Positions 1-8,169 of a DNA stretch of 64,000 bases are shown one piece after another. Position 1 is the stretch's first letter, and every line of letters starts with the position of its first letter. The stretch is from the NCBI RefSeq assembly GCF_900143275.1, contig NZ_FSRO01000001.1:1054001-1118000 (forward strand), in the 5' to 3' direction. The translations under genes and the position numbers were made by a program. Below the pieces are notes generated by a model that saw only the letters and a list, made by a program, of their open reading frames with translations, did not search any database and had not been told where the DNA came from. This DNA is from Nitrosomonas cryotolerans ATCC 49181 (GTDB lineage Bacteria > Pseudomonadota > Gammaproteobacteria > Burkholderiales > Nitrosomonadaceae).

Positions 1-116
1 AAACCGTTGTCCAGTGTATATTCGTGAGGGTTGGCAAATGCTACGGACGAAGCCAATATGGCGAAAATAATCTGCCAATACAGCAAAAAAAAGGTAATCC
101 GGTGATCAGGTTTCAT
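1..116 (-). CDS. M16-family (pitrilysin-like) zinc peptidase, N-terminal fragment
   Basis: Only the first 38 codons are inside the window; the gene runs off the left edge. The minus-strand ATG at 116 opens a hydrophobic signal peptide (about residues 9-27, ending near ASSVAFA) followed by HEYTLDNGL. A signal peptide followed by a 'LDNGL' strand is the usual beginning of periplasmic M16 peptidases, and such a gene is commonly divergent from ftsY in this group of bacteria. The zinc-binding HxxEH motif would lie outside the window, so the family call is inference from the N-terminus and the neighbourhood. Confidence 0.5.
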   Translation of the reverse strand, partial: MKPDHRITFFLLYWQIIFAILASSVAFANPHEYTLDNG

Positions 117-192
117 TTTTACTAACCTAAGTTTGAGTAAACAGAATAAAATCAGGGTTTGCGAATTCAAATATAGATAACAGCCTACCAGA

Positions 193-1188
193 ATGTTTAG
201 TTTTTTTAAATCGAAAAAAGATCCTGCTGAACCGACGCCTGAATCCACAGCTGAATCGGTTAGCCTGGCTGACAAGGTCAGACATGGATTGTCTCGCACC
301 CGACAAAATCTAGGTAAACAATTATCCGGCTTGTTTGGTGGCGGCAAGATAGATGAAGCGCTCTATGAAGAACTTGAAACTATCTTGTTAACTGCTGATA
401 CGGGTGTCAACGCAACCAATCGGTTACTTGAGGATCTGCGTAAGCAGGTAAAACGCGATGGTTTATCCGACGCGGCGCAGTTAAAGAAAGCATTGCAGGA
501 AGCACTCATCACGATGCTGGCACCTCTGGAGCAACCACTTGATATGACGAAAGAAAAACCGTTTGTCATTATGATAACGGGCGTAAATGGTGTTGGGAAG
601 ACGACGTCTATTGGGAAATTGGCCAAATATTTTCAGTCAGAGGGAAAATCAGTTTTGCTGGCCGCAGGCGATACTTTTCGTGCTGCCGCGCGGGAGCAAT
701 TAATAGTTTGGGGTGAACGTAATAATATTGCCGTTATTGCACCGGAAAACGATCCCAATAACAGGAATGACCCGGCTGCGGTGATTTTTGATGCCGTGAA
801 TGCAGCTAAGGCGCGGAATATTGATGTCGTGCTCGCTGATACGGCCGGACGTTTGACCACACAATTACACCTTATGGAGGAAATCAAGAAAGTAAAACGC
901 GTGATTGCGAAGGCCATGCCGGATGCGCCGCACGAGGTATTATTGGTGCTGGATGCAAATACCGGACAGAATGCGGTGGCACAGGTCAAAGCTTTCGATG
1001 AGGCACTCGGTGTGACGGGCCTGGTACTAACCAAGCTTGACGGGACGGCTAAGGGCGGTGTCATTGCCGCTATTGCGACGCAACACGTAGAAAATCCGCC
1101 GGCACTTCGCTTTCTGGGTGTCGGGGAAGGTGTGGATGATTTAAGACCCTTTGATGCCAGAGAATTTGTGGAAGCAATATTTGATTAA
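193..1188 (+). CDS. ftsY: Signal recognition particle receptor FtsY
   Basis: SRP receptor GTPase. It docks the Ffh/4.5S RNA-nascent chain complex at the inner membrane and hands it to SecYEG. The 331 residues comprise a short charged A region (about 1-30), the four-helix N domain (30-115) and the G domain. Visible GTPase motifs are the P-loop GVNGVGKT (130-137), the DTAGR motif near 217 and TKLDGTAKGG near 280. The acidic A domain is much shorter than in E. coli FtsY. The start at 193 lacks a strong Shine-Dalgarno but gives the normal N-terminus. It heads an ftsY-ftsE-ftsX-rpoH run, the classic proteobacterial order, and is divergent from the M16 peptidase. Confidence 0.97.
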   Translation: MFSFFKSKKDPAEPTPESTAESVSLADKVRHGLSRTRQNLGKQLSGLFGGGKIDEALYEELETILLTADTGVNATNRLLEDLRKQVKRDGLSDAAQLKKALQEALITMLAPLEQPLDMTKEKPFVIMITGVNGVGKTTSIGKLAKYFQSEGKSVLLAAGDTFRAAAREQLIVWGERNNIAVIAPENDPNNRNDPAAVIFDAVNAAKARNIDVVLADTAGRLTTQLHLMEEIKKVKRVIAKAMPDAPHEVLLVLDANTGQNAVAQVKAFDEALGVTGLVLTKLDGTAKGGVIAAIATQHVENPPALRFLGVGEGVDDLRPFDAREFVEAIFD

Positions 1189-1242
1189 TCGGTGTATTTT
1201 TCGTTGCGGCACATGGCTGCTGCTGAGTAAGATAAGCACAAT

Positions 1243-1896
1243 ATGATTAGCTTTAAGAATGTTTGTAAACGCTTTCCTGATGGATTCAATGCGCTAAAAA
1301 ATATCGACTTTACCATTGAAAAAGGTGAGATGGTTTTTGTAACAGGTCATTCGGGTGCGGGTAAAAGTACATTATTAAAGCTGATTGCGGCAATTGAGCG
1401 ATCCACGACAGGCAGTATTATTATCAGTGGTCAGAATATTAATCAGCTGAAAAGAAGTGCGGTTCCTTTTTTACGCCGTAATATCGGTTTTATTTTTCAG
1501 GATCAAAAGGTGTTATTTGATCGCACTGTTTTTGATAATGTGTTATTGCCCCTCCAAATTGGAGGCTTTGAAAGAAAATCAACCTCAAGTCGCATACGTG
1601 CTGCGCTCGATAAGGTGGGCTTATTAGAAAAGGAAAAGGCATTTCCCATTGCGCTTTCTGGAGGTGAAAGGCAGCGATTATGTATTGCGCGTGCAGTTGT
1701 TCATCGCCCGGTTATTCTAATTGCAGATGAACCGACGGGAAATCTGGATATGGATTATGCAAGAGATATCATGAGTATGTTTACTTCATTTCACCAAGTT
1801 GGAGTAACGGTGTTAATCGCAACGCACGATGCGACCATACTAGAGAATACGACACATCGTATTTTGGCGTTGGACCATGGGAAGCTGTTGGCATGA
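1243..1896 (+). CDS. ftsE: Cell division ATP-binding protein FtsE
   Basis: ATPase subunit of the FtsEX complex, which works at the division septum and activates periplasmic murein hydrolases through FtsX. The 217-residue ABC protein shows Walker A GHSGAGKS (35-42), a Q-loop glutamine in FIFQDQ (about 84-89), signature LSGGERQ (138-144) and Walker B VILIADEP (157-164). It ends in an ATGA overlap with ftsX (1893-1896), indicating coupled translation. The gap to ftsY is only 54 bp, so one transcript for all three is likely. Confidence 0.97.
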   Translation: MISFKNVCKRFPDGFNALKNIDFTIEKGEMVFVTGHSGAGKSTLLKLIAAIERSTTGSIIISGQNINQLKRSAVPFLRRNIGFIFQDQKVLFDRTVFDNVLLPLQIGGFERKSTSSRIRAALDKVGLLEKEKAFPIALSGGERQRLCIARAVVHRPVILIADEPTGNLDMDYARDIMSMFTSFHQVGVTVLIATHDATILENTTHRILALDHGKLLA

Positions 1897-2804
1897 TGAA
1901 AGCATGGCTTATCCAACATTGGCACGCATCGGCACTGACCATCACCCGATTTTTCTCTACCCCTATCGCGAGTCTGCTCAGTATCATTGTGATCGGGATT
2001 GCCTTTAGCTTACCTGTGGGCGTCTATACCTTGTTGGTGAATATACAGTCTTTTTCCGGTGAAATGGTTGGTTCCTCGCAATTGAGTTTATTTTTTAAAC
2101 TAACCGCAAACAAGGCGGATATAGAAAAAGTAGAACAGCGTCTGACCACACATTCACAAATCGAGCATTTTGAGTTTGTGCCAAAAGCGGTTGCCTTGCG
2201 TCAGCTGGAACAAAGTAGCGGACTGACAGATGTCGTGAGTAATCTGGCACACAATCCATTGCCGGATGCCTTTATCGTTCATGCAAGATCCGCTCCAGCG
2301 GATATATTGGAGGAATTGCGTCTCTCGATACAGGCATGGCCGGAAATTGAATATGTGCAGTTTGATTCCGCCTGGGCTAATCGGCTGGATGCATTGCTTA
2401 AACTGGGGCAGTTTGCAGTACTCATGTTGGCGACTGTGCTCAGTATTGCCTTGGTTATGGTGATGTTTAATACCATCCGTTTGCAGATTCTGACCAAACG
2501 TGACGAAATCGAGGTATCCAAATTGATTGGTGCAACCGATAGTTTTATACGTCGCCCCTTTCTTTATTTTGGTGCGATTCAAGGATTGGCCGGCGGAGTA
2601 ACGGCATGGCTCATTATCGCGTTGGGTATTCATATCATTAATGATAAGCTGGTCGTACTGACACAGCTTTATGCAATCGATTTTCATCTGCAACACCTTT
2701 CTACCGAAGATAGCATCAGTTTGCTGTTATTTTCATCATGGCTGGGATGGCTGGGTGCACGATTATCGGTTGCCAGTTATCTCTGGCAGATTGAACCAAA
2801 ATGA
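1893..2804 (+). CDS. ftsX: Cell division protein FtsX (ABC permease)
   Basis: Membrane partner of FtsE. The 303-residue protein has the FtsX topology: a first membrane segment at about 20-50, a large periplasmic loop (about 55-170) that contacts murein hydrolase regulators, then three further membrane helices (about 175-197, 222-250, 272-295). The cytoplasmic stretch IRLQILTKRDEIEVSKLIGA is a conserved FtsX feature. Its ATG overlaps the stop of ftsE by four bases. No clear intrinsic terminator follows; the next gene, rpoH, has its own promoter. Confidence 0.96.
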   Translation: MMKAWLIQHWHASALTITRFFSTPIASLLSIIVIGIAFSLPVGVYTLLVNIQSFSGEMVGSSQLSLFFKLTANKADIEKVEQRLTTHSQIEHFEFVPKAVALRQLEQSSGLTDVVSNLAHNPLPDAFIVHARSAPADILEELRLSIQAWPEIEYVQFDSAWANRLDALLKLGQFAVLMLATVLSIALVMVMFNTIRLQILTKRDEIEVSKLIGATDSFIRRPFLYFGAIQGLAGGVTAWLIIALGIHIINDKLVVLTQLYAIDFHLQHLSTEDSISLLLFSSWLGWLGARLSVASYLWQIEPK

Positions 2805-2851
2805 TTTTTGTATCATCTTATGATGATACATGTGGGAGTCAATCTGGGCTA

Positions 2852-2881
2852 TTGGCACTCTCGGTAGTAGAGTGCTAAAAT
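2852..2881 (+). promoter_or_regulatory. CIRCE operator overlapping a sigma-70 promoter of rpoH
   Basis: The sequence TTGGCACTC-9 bp-GAGTGCTAA (2852-2878) differs from the CIRCE consensus TTAGCACTC-N9-GAGTGCTAA at one position. CIRCE is the binding site of the heat-shock repressor HrcA. The same bases give a good promoter: -35 TTGGCA (2852-2857) and an extended -10 TGCTAAAAT (TAAAAT at 2876-2881) with an 18-bp spacer. A bound repressor would therefore cover both hexamers. The rpoH start codon is about 50 bp downstream. Confidence 0.88.
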
Positions 2882-2932
2882 AGTTTTGCATGGTGCTTTG
2901 AGGCATAAATATGCCAAACAGAGAAGGAGAAA

Positions 2933-3778
2933 ATGATGACTTGTGCCTTAGCGATACCCTCATTAGGAGGGAGTCTTGAAAGCTATATTCAATCTACGAG
3001 CGTATTCTCAATTCTTTCCCAGGAAGAAGAGGGTCGGTTAGCGAGACGCTTGCGAGACAAAGGTGACATTGATGCTGCGCAACGGCTGATATTATCTCAT
3101 TTGCGATTTGTGATCGCGATTGCCAGGGGATATAAGGGATATGGCCTGCCGCAGGCTGATCTGATCCAAGAGGGAAATATCGGCTTGATGAAGGCAGTTA
3201 AACGCTATGATCCGGAACGCGGGGTGCGCTTGGTATCATTTGCCGTACACTGGATTAAAGCCGAGATTCATGAATTCATTATGCGTAACTGGCGGTTGGT
3301 CAAGATTGCTACGACCAAGCAGCAACGGAAACTGTTTTTTAACTTACGCAGCATGAAGCAAGGTCTGGATACGATGAATCCGCGAGAAGTGGATGCCGTT
3401 GCACAGCAGTTGGGTGTCAAATCAGAAGAAGTGGTGGAAATGGAAACTCGTTTCAGCGGGTATGATATTTCGTTGGAGCCGCTATCAGAAGATGATGAAA
3501 CATATAGCCCGATTGCTTATTTGACCGATGGAGTGGAGCCATCGAAGGTGCTGGAAATTAAACAAAATGGTTATTTGCAGGGTGAAAGGCTGAAACAGTC
3601 GCTTGAAAGCCTGGATGCGCGGAGTCGCTATATCATTGAAGCGCGTTGGCTAAGGGAAAAAGATACGGCAACATTGCATGATCTTGCCGATAAATTCGGC
3701 GTATCCGCAGAACGTATTCGCCAGATTGAGGCTAAAGCCATTCAGAAGATGCGCGGGGTGATGGCTACGAATGTTTGA
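2933..3778 (+). CDS. rpoH: RNA polymerase heat-shock sigma factor sigma-32 (RpoH)
   Basis: Alternative sigma factor that directs RNA polymerase to chaperone and protease genes. In 281 residues it has region 2 with DLIQEGNIGLMKAVKRYDP (77-94), the RpoH box QRKLFFNLR (131-139) characteristic of sigma-32, and a C-terminal region 4 helix-turn-helix ending ERIRQIEAKAIQKMR. ATG codons at 2933 and 2936 both follow the Shine-Dalgarno gagaaggaga; either could be used. Although it follows ftsX, it has its own promoter carrying a CIRCE operator. The clpB promoter at 62847-62874 in this window is a predicted target. Confidence 0.97.
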   Translation: MMTCALAIPSLGGSLESYIQSTSVFSILSQEEEGRLARRLRDKGDIDAAQRLILSHLRFVIAIARGYKGYGLPQADLIQEGNIGLMKAVKRYDPERGVRLVSFAVHWIKAEIHEFIMRNWRLVKIATTKQQRKLFFNLRSMKQGLDTMNPREVDAVAQQLGVKSEEVVEMETRFSGYDISLEPLSEDDETYSPIAYLTDGVEPSKVLEIKQNGYLQGERLKQSLESLDARSRYIIEARWLREKDTATLHDLADKFGVSAERIRQIEAKAIQKMRGVMATNV

Positions 3779-3985
3779 GTTTGATTGACATGCGTGTTGC
3801 TCACGACGAGATGAACTCAGGAAATAAATGAATGGTTGTCTTGTTGATACGATAAAATGGAGGCGCATCGCATTCAGAGCTTACTTTGTGCGCAGTACTG
3901 CCGCGCAAGATGTAAACAGGAATAAAATAAGCTGCTAAAATAGCATTTGCGTGTATTACTGTTTATTTATAGACAGGCTTGAAAT

Positions 3986-4078
3986 GGAGAGGTACCGAAG
4001 CGGTCATAACGGCGCTGACTCGAAATCAGTTGGTCAAGGTAACTTGGCACGTGGGTTCGAATCCCACCTTCTCCGCCA
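3986..4078 (+). tRNA. tRNA-Ser (anticodon CGA)
   Basis: A 93-nt tRNA with encoded CCA. The acceptor stem GGAGAGG pairs with CTTCTCC, the anticodon stem GCTGA/TCAGT encloses the loop CTCGAAA (anticodon CGA, reading UCG), and there is a long class II variable arm typical of serine tRNAs. The T arm is GTGGG-TTCGAAT-CCCAC. Its 3' flank begins a disturbed, gene-poor zone, and tRNA-Ser genes are frequent integration sites. Confidence 0.97.
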
Positions 4079-4228
4079 TTTCCTTATCCATAGCAACTCG
4101 GGTAAATTCATAAAATACAATAAACAAACTATTTAACGAGTTAGCCTATTTCATGGTAATCCAGAAAGCCCACTAGAAGCCACTAAAGAGTATGCTAATT
4201 TTGTAGTAGTTTTATAGCAAATAAAAGT

Positions 4229-4466
4229 GGCTCTGCTGCAAAATGAGCAAAATGTCTCACCCTACTATTACGAAATTAAAAGCGGAAGAAAAATGCCCGC
4301 ACGGATACCGTGCACCCCGGTAGGTGAAAGATCTAAACGCTACCATCAATGCTGATTACGAAAAACCTAAACGACTAATCAACCTCGCTCGGGGTTGCAA
4401 ATCAATAAAGATAGTGTATGTAACGATCAGAGGGGTGAGCTGATTTATCAGTTCAAAGAAGGATAG
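4229..4466 (+). pseudogene. IS6-family transposase remnant with terminal inverted repeat
   Basis: A decayed piece of an IS6/IS26-type element. The sequence ggctctgctgcaaa (4229-4242) matches the typical IS6 terminus (GGCnCTGTTGCAAA). Directly behind it, from 4243, the reading frame gives LKAEEKCP, then an in-frame TAG at the place of an expected Gln, then VKDLNATINADYEKPKRLIN, CKSIKIVYVTIRG and, after a frameshift near 4437, ELIYQFKEG. These are the C-terminal motifs of IS6 transposases (VKYLNN.IEADHGKLKRLI and TIKGFE..R..KKGQ). The DDE-containing N-terminal two thirds are absent, so the terminus is joined directly to the C-terminal part. It cannot code for an active enzyme. Confidence 0.75.
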
Positions 4467-4770
4467 CGAAGAATGCACAGAAATGTGGACGGTTCTCACA
4501 GCAGGAACCCATCTTATTGAAAGACAATTCAGTATTTACACCGTTTAAAGCGGCTGTTAGATTATGTGACTTCGATGTTTTGCACTATCTAGCCATCAGC
4601 CTGCGCCTCATGCGGTATTTTTGCTCATCAATTCACAGTTTTACTAGCAGTTTCTTACAGGTCTTTCCTCGTAGGTTGGTCCTTGCTATTTGCTGGTAGT
4701 TAGCATCTAATAACGAAATATTCCTAAGGGTGGCGATCCTCTTGCAGAGGAACTTTTACCTCATTAGTTC
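4467..4770. other. Intergenic, no recognisable gene
   Basis: Between the IS6 remnant and the small ORF at 4771 there are only short open frames without a ribosome binding site or recognisable similarity. The other IS6 terminus was not found. The stretch is probably decayed insertion sequence or island DNA. Confidence 0.5.
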
Positions 4771-4875
4771 ATGCCCATGATGGACGATATACAAAACGCG
4801 CGAGCCGAGAGCCATTCGTTGCGCTCGCGGTTCTCGGTTGAGTTTGATCGCTATGCGGCGGTTAGCGGAGATTAG
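4771..4875 (+). CDS. Small ORF just upstream of the cyclodeaminase-family gene, unknown
   Basis: A 34-codon frame (MPMMDDIQNARAESH... ending YAAVSGD) stops two bases before the next ATG at 4878. Its base composition is clearly more GC-rich than the surrounding DNA. It may be the truncated end of a gene once co-transcribed with the downstream one, or a translated leader. The start has no convincing Shine-Dalgarno, and I do not recognise the family. Confidence 0.3.
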   Translation: MPMMDDIQNARAESHSLRSRFSVEFDRYAAVSGD

Positions 4876-4877
4876 AT

Positions 4878-5825
4878 ATGAATACAAACAATTCGATTCC
4901 CTATTTTTCTGAAAGTCAACTTTCCGGCTTAGGAATTACCACAAGTGAGGTTGTCGATAGTATCGAATCGTTGATTCTGAATGCTGAGAATCGAACAGCC
5001 TGGAGTGCTTCGAAAGCTGTAATTTTGCCAGGTGACGGGCGATACATGATGGCGGCGTTAGCTGCCGCTGATAATCCACCTTTACTTGCAGTAAAAACAG
5101 TTGTTCTTAATCCGCGCAATCCGGAGCGGAGTCTTCCGCAAATAAATGGCCTTGTTACTATGCTTGATAGCAGTAGTGGACTTCCGGTTGCCATTCTTGA
5201 TGGAAACTGGATTACGGCTGTCCGCACAGCAGGTTTAAGTGTAACGGCCGCTAAGCATATGGCAAGAAAAGATTCGTCTGTTATCGCCTTTATCGGATGT
5301 GGGGTTCAGGCTAAAAGCCATTTGCACGCATTTTCAGATCTTTTCCCACTCAAGGAGGCGCGTGTGTTCGGCCGGGGACAATCGAATATTGAGCGTCTCT
5401 GCGAGGAAGCAATGACTCGATCTGTATCTCCTGTAGTTTGCAGTTCTGGAGAGGAAGCGGTCACGGGGGCAGATCTCGTCATCAGTTCGGTGACTTATTC
5501 TGCTGACTTGGTTCCCTTTCTCGATGCTAAGTGGCTTAAGTCCGGCTCTTTTTCTGCTATTGCGGACTTAGCTGCACCTTGGAAGAAAGAAAGTTTCTCT
5601 GTGCTTGATCAGATAACGATTGACGATCTGGAGCAAGAGGCAGTACTACCCAATAAACTTGTGCCACCGGCGTTTGTTACGGGAGATTTATCTGGGCTAG
5701 TATTGGGAAAATTTTCTGGGCGAAACCAGGATAGCGATCGAAATGCATTTATATTTCGAGGTCATGCTATGGGAGATCTTGCGTTATCGATACTCGCCTA
5801 TCAAAGAGCATCAAAAAGAAACTGA
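4878..5825 (+). CDS. Ornithine cyclodeaminase / mu-crystallin family protein
   Basis: A 315-residue NAD(P)-binding protein of the OCD/mu-crystallin family, whose members include ornithine and lysine cyclodeaminases, alanine dehydrogenase-like enzymes and SbnB-type amino-acid synthases. Visible features are LLAVKTVVLNPRNP (about 69-82), AILDGNWITAVRTAGLSVTAAK (about 109-130) with the conserved TA.RTAA-like catalytic region, and the Rossmann loop IGCGVQA (about 143-149). The substrate cannot be told from sequence. It stands alone between the IS6 remnant and a MITE, 0.8 kb after tRNA-Ser, with no amino-acid pathway partner, which suggests acquisition by transfer. The overlapping end of the preceding small ORF hints at a once larger operon. 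Confidence 0.85.
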   Translation: MNTNNSIPYFSESQLSGLGITTSEVVDSIESLILNAENRTAWSASKAVILPGDGRYMMAALAAADNPPLLAVKTVVLNPRNPERSLPQINGLVTMLDSSSGLPVAILDGNWITAVRTAGLSVTAAKHMARKDSSVIAFIGCGVQAKSHLHAFSDLFPLKEARVFGRGQSNIERLCEEAMTRSVSPVVCSSGEEAVTGADLVISSVTYSADLVPFLDAKWLKSGSFSAIADLAAPWKKESFSVLDQITIDDLEQEAVLPNKLVPPAFVTGDLSGLVLGKFSGRNQDSDRNAFIFRGHAMGDLALSILAYQRASKRN

Positions 5826-5982
5826 TGAATATTGAGATATCGTTTTTCAAATCAAATTACGGCTTAAAGATGAGCTAATACTACATGGTAGATGTATGCG
5901 GTTGGATCTGATTTACTGACGAGAAGCGTTAGATTTAAGGAAAATGGTGCCTGGAAAGAAAAGCCATTAAACCAAGTTAAAG

Positions 5983-6070
5983 GAGATATTTGTAAAACCC
6001 GAATAGTTGAAAATTAATCCTTTATAATCAATAGAGTAAAGCTTATAGCGAGGGCTTTTGTAAAAGTCGC
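5983..6070 (+). repeat. MITE family 1, copy A
   Basis: About 88 bp, beginning GAGATATTTGTAAAACCC and ending CTTTTGTAAAAGTCGC, with the family core TTTATAATCAAT in the middle. It is homologous to copies at 7993, 47966, 49792 and 50403. The remainder of the gene-free interval 5826-6432 shows nothing else recognisable. Confidence 0.75.
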
Positions 6071-6432
6071 TAGAAAATTTTGTTGTAAAGAATAAGAAGA
6101 ATATCTTCTACTATGTTTTCTAGAGCGGCTCATCAACGACAGATTTTAGTGGCATTCAGTGGCATCATAATCAGGAGATTTGAACTTATGCCTCTGCTCA
6201 AAAAAAGGACAGTGGAATGCATAAGAATATGGACAAGATTTTACAATAGAAATCTGTCTTATCGAGAGGCAGTTCAGTAATTTAAGTGCATAATAAAATA
6301 GATCAACGGGTTGATTTATGCCACTCTGATTTTTGTAACAGAATTCGTACTACAGGATAAAAATTAAAGCGAATGACACTGAATTTTTGAAGGGTGTAAG
6401 ATAGGTCATTTGTCTAACATTGATTCGAATAC

Positions 6433-6786
6433 ATGCTTAAATTTTATGGTTATAAAAAGTGCGGGACTTGTCGCAAGGCGGAGAAAATTTTTCAGCAAGC
6501 TGGAATTGTTTATGAGTTTATCGATATCACCGAGAACCCGCCTTCGGTAGAAGAACTCCTCGCCGTCTCTGAATGTGCCAATATACCATTGAATAAACTT
6601 TTTAATACCAGCGGCGTGCAATATCGCGAATTAAAAATAAAAGAGAAATTGCCTGCACTATCCAGCCGGGAAGTTCTGGCTTTGCTCGCGAGTAACGGAC
6701 GTTTAATCAAACGGCCGCTGATTACCGATGGAGAACGTGCGACCGTGGGTTTTAACGAAGAACAATTGGTGGGTATCTGGTGTTGA
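6433..6786 (+). CDS. ArsC/Spx-like (YffB-type) thioredoxin-fold protein
   Basis: A 117-residue protein of the arsenate reductase/Spx fold. Near the N-terminus it has FYGYKKCGTCRKAEKIF, a CxxC (Cys10-Gly-Thr-Cys13), and near the C-terminus LIKRPLI, the conserved Arg/Pro region of the family. Its length and the KKCGTCRKA context fit the Spx/MgsR-YffB branch rather than arsenate detoxification, and no ars genes are adjacent. The real function (thiol reductase or transcription-related) is not established. The ATG at 6433 gives the expected beta strand start; no strong Shine-Dalgarno is visible. Confidence 0.85.
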   Translation: MLKFYGYKKCGTCRKAEKIFQQAGIVYEFIDITENPPSVEELLAVSECANIPLNKLFNTSGVQYRELKIKEKLPALSSREVLALLASNGRLIKRPLITDGERATVGFNEEQLVGIWC

Positions 6787-7052
6787 TTTTAGCTGTATAA
6801 GATAATTGAAACGATAACCCATGCTTCGAAATGCTCATGCGTTCTGGTAATCACATACCAGGAAATGGCGGGAAAATGCAATGAATCGACGAGCACCGGA
6901 TGTTTGGGTGATAAAAACAGGCAATGATGCTAGCGAACTAACTCAATTATTTAATTTATATAAATTCGTTTAGTCAGTATTAAACCGATGTATTTTTCAG
7001 GTGGTTCTCGGTTCAGGCGGTATCTGCTTGACAAGGATTTTTTTGTTCGATT

Positions 7053-7565
7053 CTAATAAAATTCTTCAGCCTGGAGGTTGGATACGTTGAGAACCAGGGT
7101 GCGGATATCTCTGGCAAGTCCCATGCCGAGATCGCTGATGGCCTCTTCACGCGGCTTTACAAAATTCTCAAAAATTATCGCATCATTCAGCTTCACCGTG
7201 ATTAGGCTTCCACGAAGAGGGTCGATACGCTCACTAAATGCAATATTATATTGAGCGCCTTCCGGTGGATTCCAGTAACGGTTGAAAGCATCAAATAGCA
7301 TGTGTCCAAATTTGGTGAGCGTGTTGTCGATCAGTAGGCCGCCTATCTCCAGATCCCCTTCCAAAGTATCGAGGCCTTCTAAAACGCCGGAGTCAATAAA
7401 GCCGCTGTCATTGAAACCGGGAATCGGTGCTGTTGCCGCGTTAGCGCCCGGTGTTGTGGATTCATACGTGCTATTATTGAGATCCTGTGCCGAGGTTCGT
7501 TCAGCGGTGCCTGTGAATATGCTTATCGTGATGATTGCTACAAAAAACGGCCTTCGATTCATCAT
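7053..7565 (-). CDS. csgE: Curli assembly protein CsgE
   Basis: Periplasmic accessory factor of curli secretion, which caps the CsgG pore and guides CsgA subunits. The 170 residues start with a signal peptide (to about TSAQ, 27), then a low-complexity linker (28-70). The CsgE domain follows: GLLIDNTLTKFGHMLFDAFN (about 76-95), YWNPPEG, YNIAFSERIDPLRGSLITVKLND and IIFENFVKPR. These match the CsgE signatures (ID.T..KIG..FY..F, W..P, GSLI.V.VN, ...F...L.P). The N-terminal linker makes it longer than E. coli CsgE. No csgA, csgB, csgF or csgG lies nearby, so it is an orphan here. Confidence 0.8.
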   Translation of the reverse strand: MMNRRPFFVAIITISIFTGTAERTSAQDLNNSTYESTTPGANAATAPIPGFNDSGFIDSGVLEGLDTLEGDLEIGGLLIDNTLTKFGHMLFDAFNRYWNPPEGAQYNIAFSERIDPLRGSLITVKLNDAIIFENFVKPREEAISDLGMGLARDIRTLVLNVSNLQAEEFY

Positions 7566-7858
7566 TAGTTAACTGTATCACGCTAGAATTTCGTACAAAC
7601 CGATTCTAATCGGTTGACTGCTTCTCAACCTGATGAGAGGATTGATTTGACAGACAAGAAACCATTAAGATAATTTGTTCCAGTAGACTGTATCCAAAAC
7701 ATGGGCCAGTATAGCGAAAAATGAAAAACAAGCAATCGGCCGCCAGAATATAAGAAAAGTAGCCATCGCAATGCAATAGCATCACCGGATGTCAATTCAG
7801 TTATATAAAGTATTCAAGCCAGCTGAAAGCTGTTGCAGAATCTTTTATGCATTATCCT

Positions 7859-7971
7859 AAAGACCGCTGCATAACTGTATTTTTGAGCTTTTCTGATTAC
7901 TTGCAGCATTGATAAATCAAACACTTAAAAATCTTGCCCAGCCCGAGATAACCAATTATGCAGCGGTCTTT
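7859..7971. repeat. MITE family 2, copy 1
   Basis: A 113-bp element with terminal inverted repeats AAAGACCGCTGCATAACTG and AATTATGCAGCGGTCTTT. A second copy with the same ends and internal sequence lies at 32124-32235. There is no coding capacity. It sits in the gene-free stretch 7566-8169, only 21 bp from a family 1 MITE. Confidence 0.85.
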
Positions 7972-7992
7972 CCTATCCAATTGCTACCGTCC

Positions 7993-8081
7993 GAGACCTT
8001 TGTAAAACCCCAATGATTGAAAAATTAATTCTTTATAATCAATGATCTAAAACTTATAACGAGGACTTTTTCAAAAGTCGC
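7993..8081 (+). repeat. MITE family 1, copy B
   Basis: About 89 bp starting GAGACCTTTGTAAAACCCC, with core TTTATAATCAAT and ending CTTTTTCAAAAGTCGC. It matches the copies at 5983, 47966 and 50403. It lies 88 bp beyond the stop codon of the addA-like gene. Confidence 0.8.
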
Positions 8082-8169
8082 CGTCTTTTTTCTGCCCGCT
8101 TGCACAAATGAATTACGATGATGCTGTGAATGTGATTTTTAAGGTATTTGAGCTGATTGCGCTCTGGCT

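Noticed and set aside
3951-4136. 61-codon open frame over tRNA-Ser
   Set aside because: It reads through a well-folded tRNA gene and has no ribosome binding site; the tRNA explains the sequence.
4517-4699. 60-codon frame after the IS6 remnant
   Set aside because: No Shine-Dalgarno, no recognisable similarity, odd composition; treated as chance.
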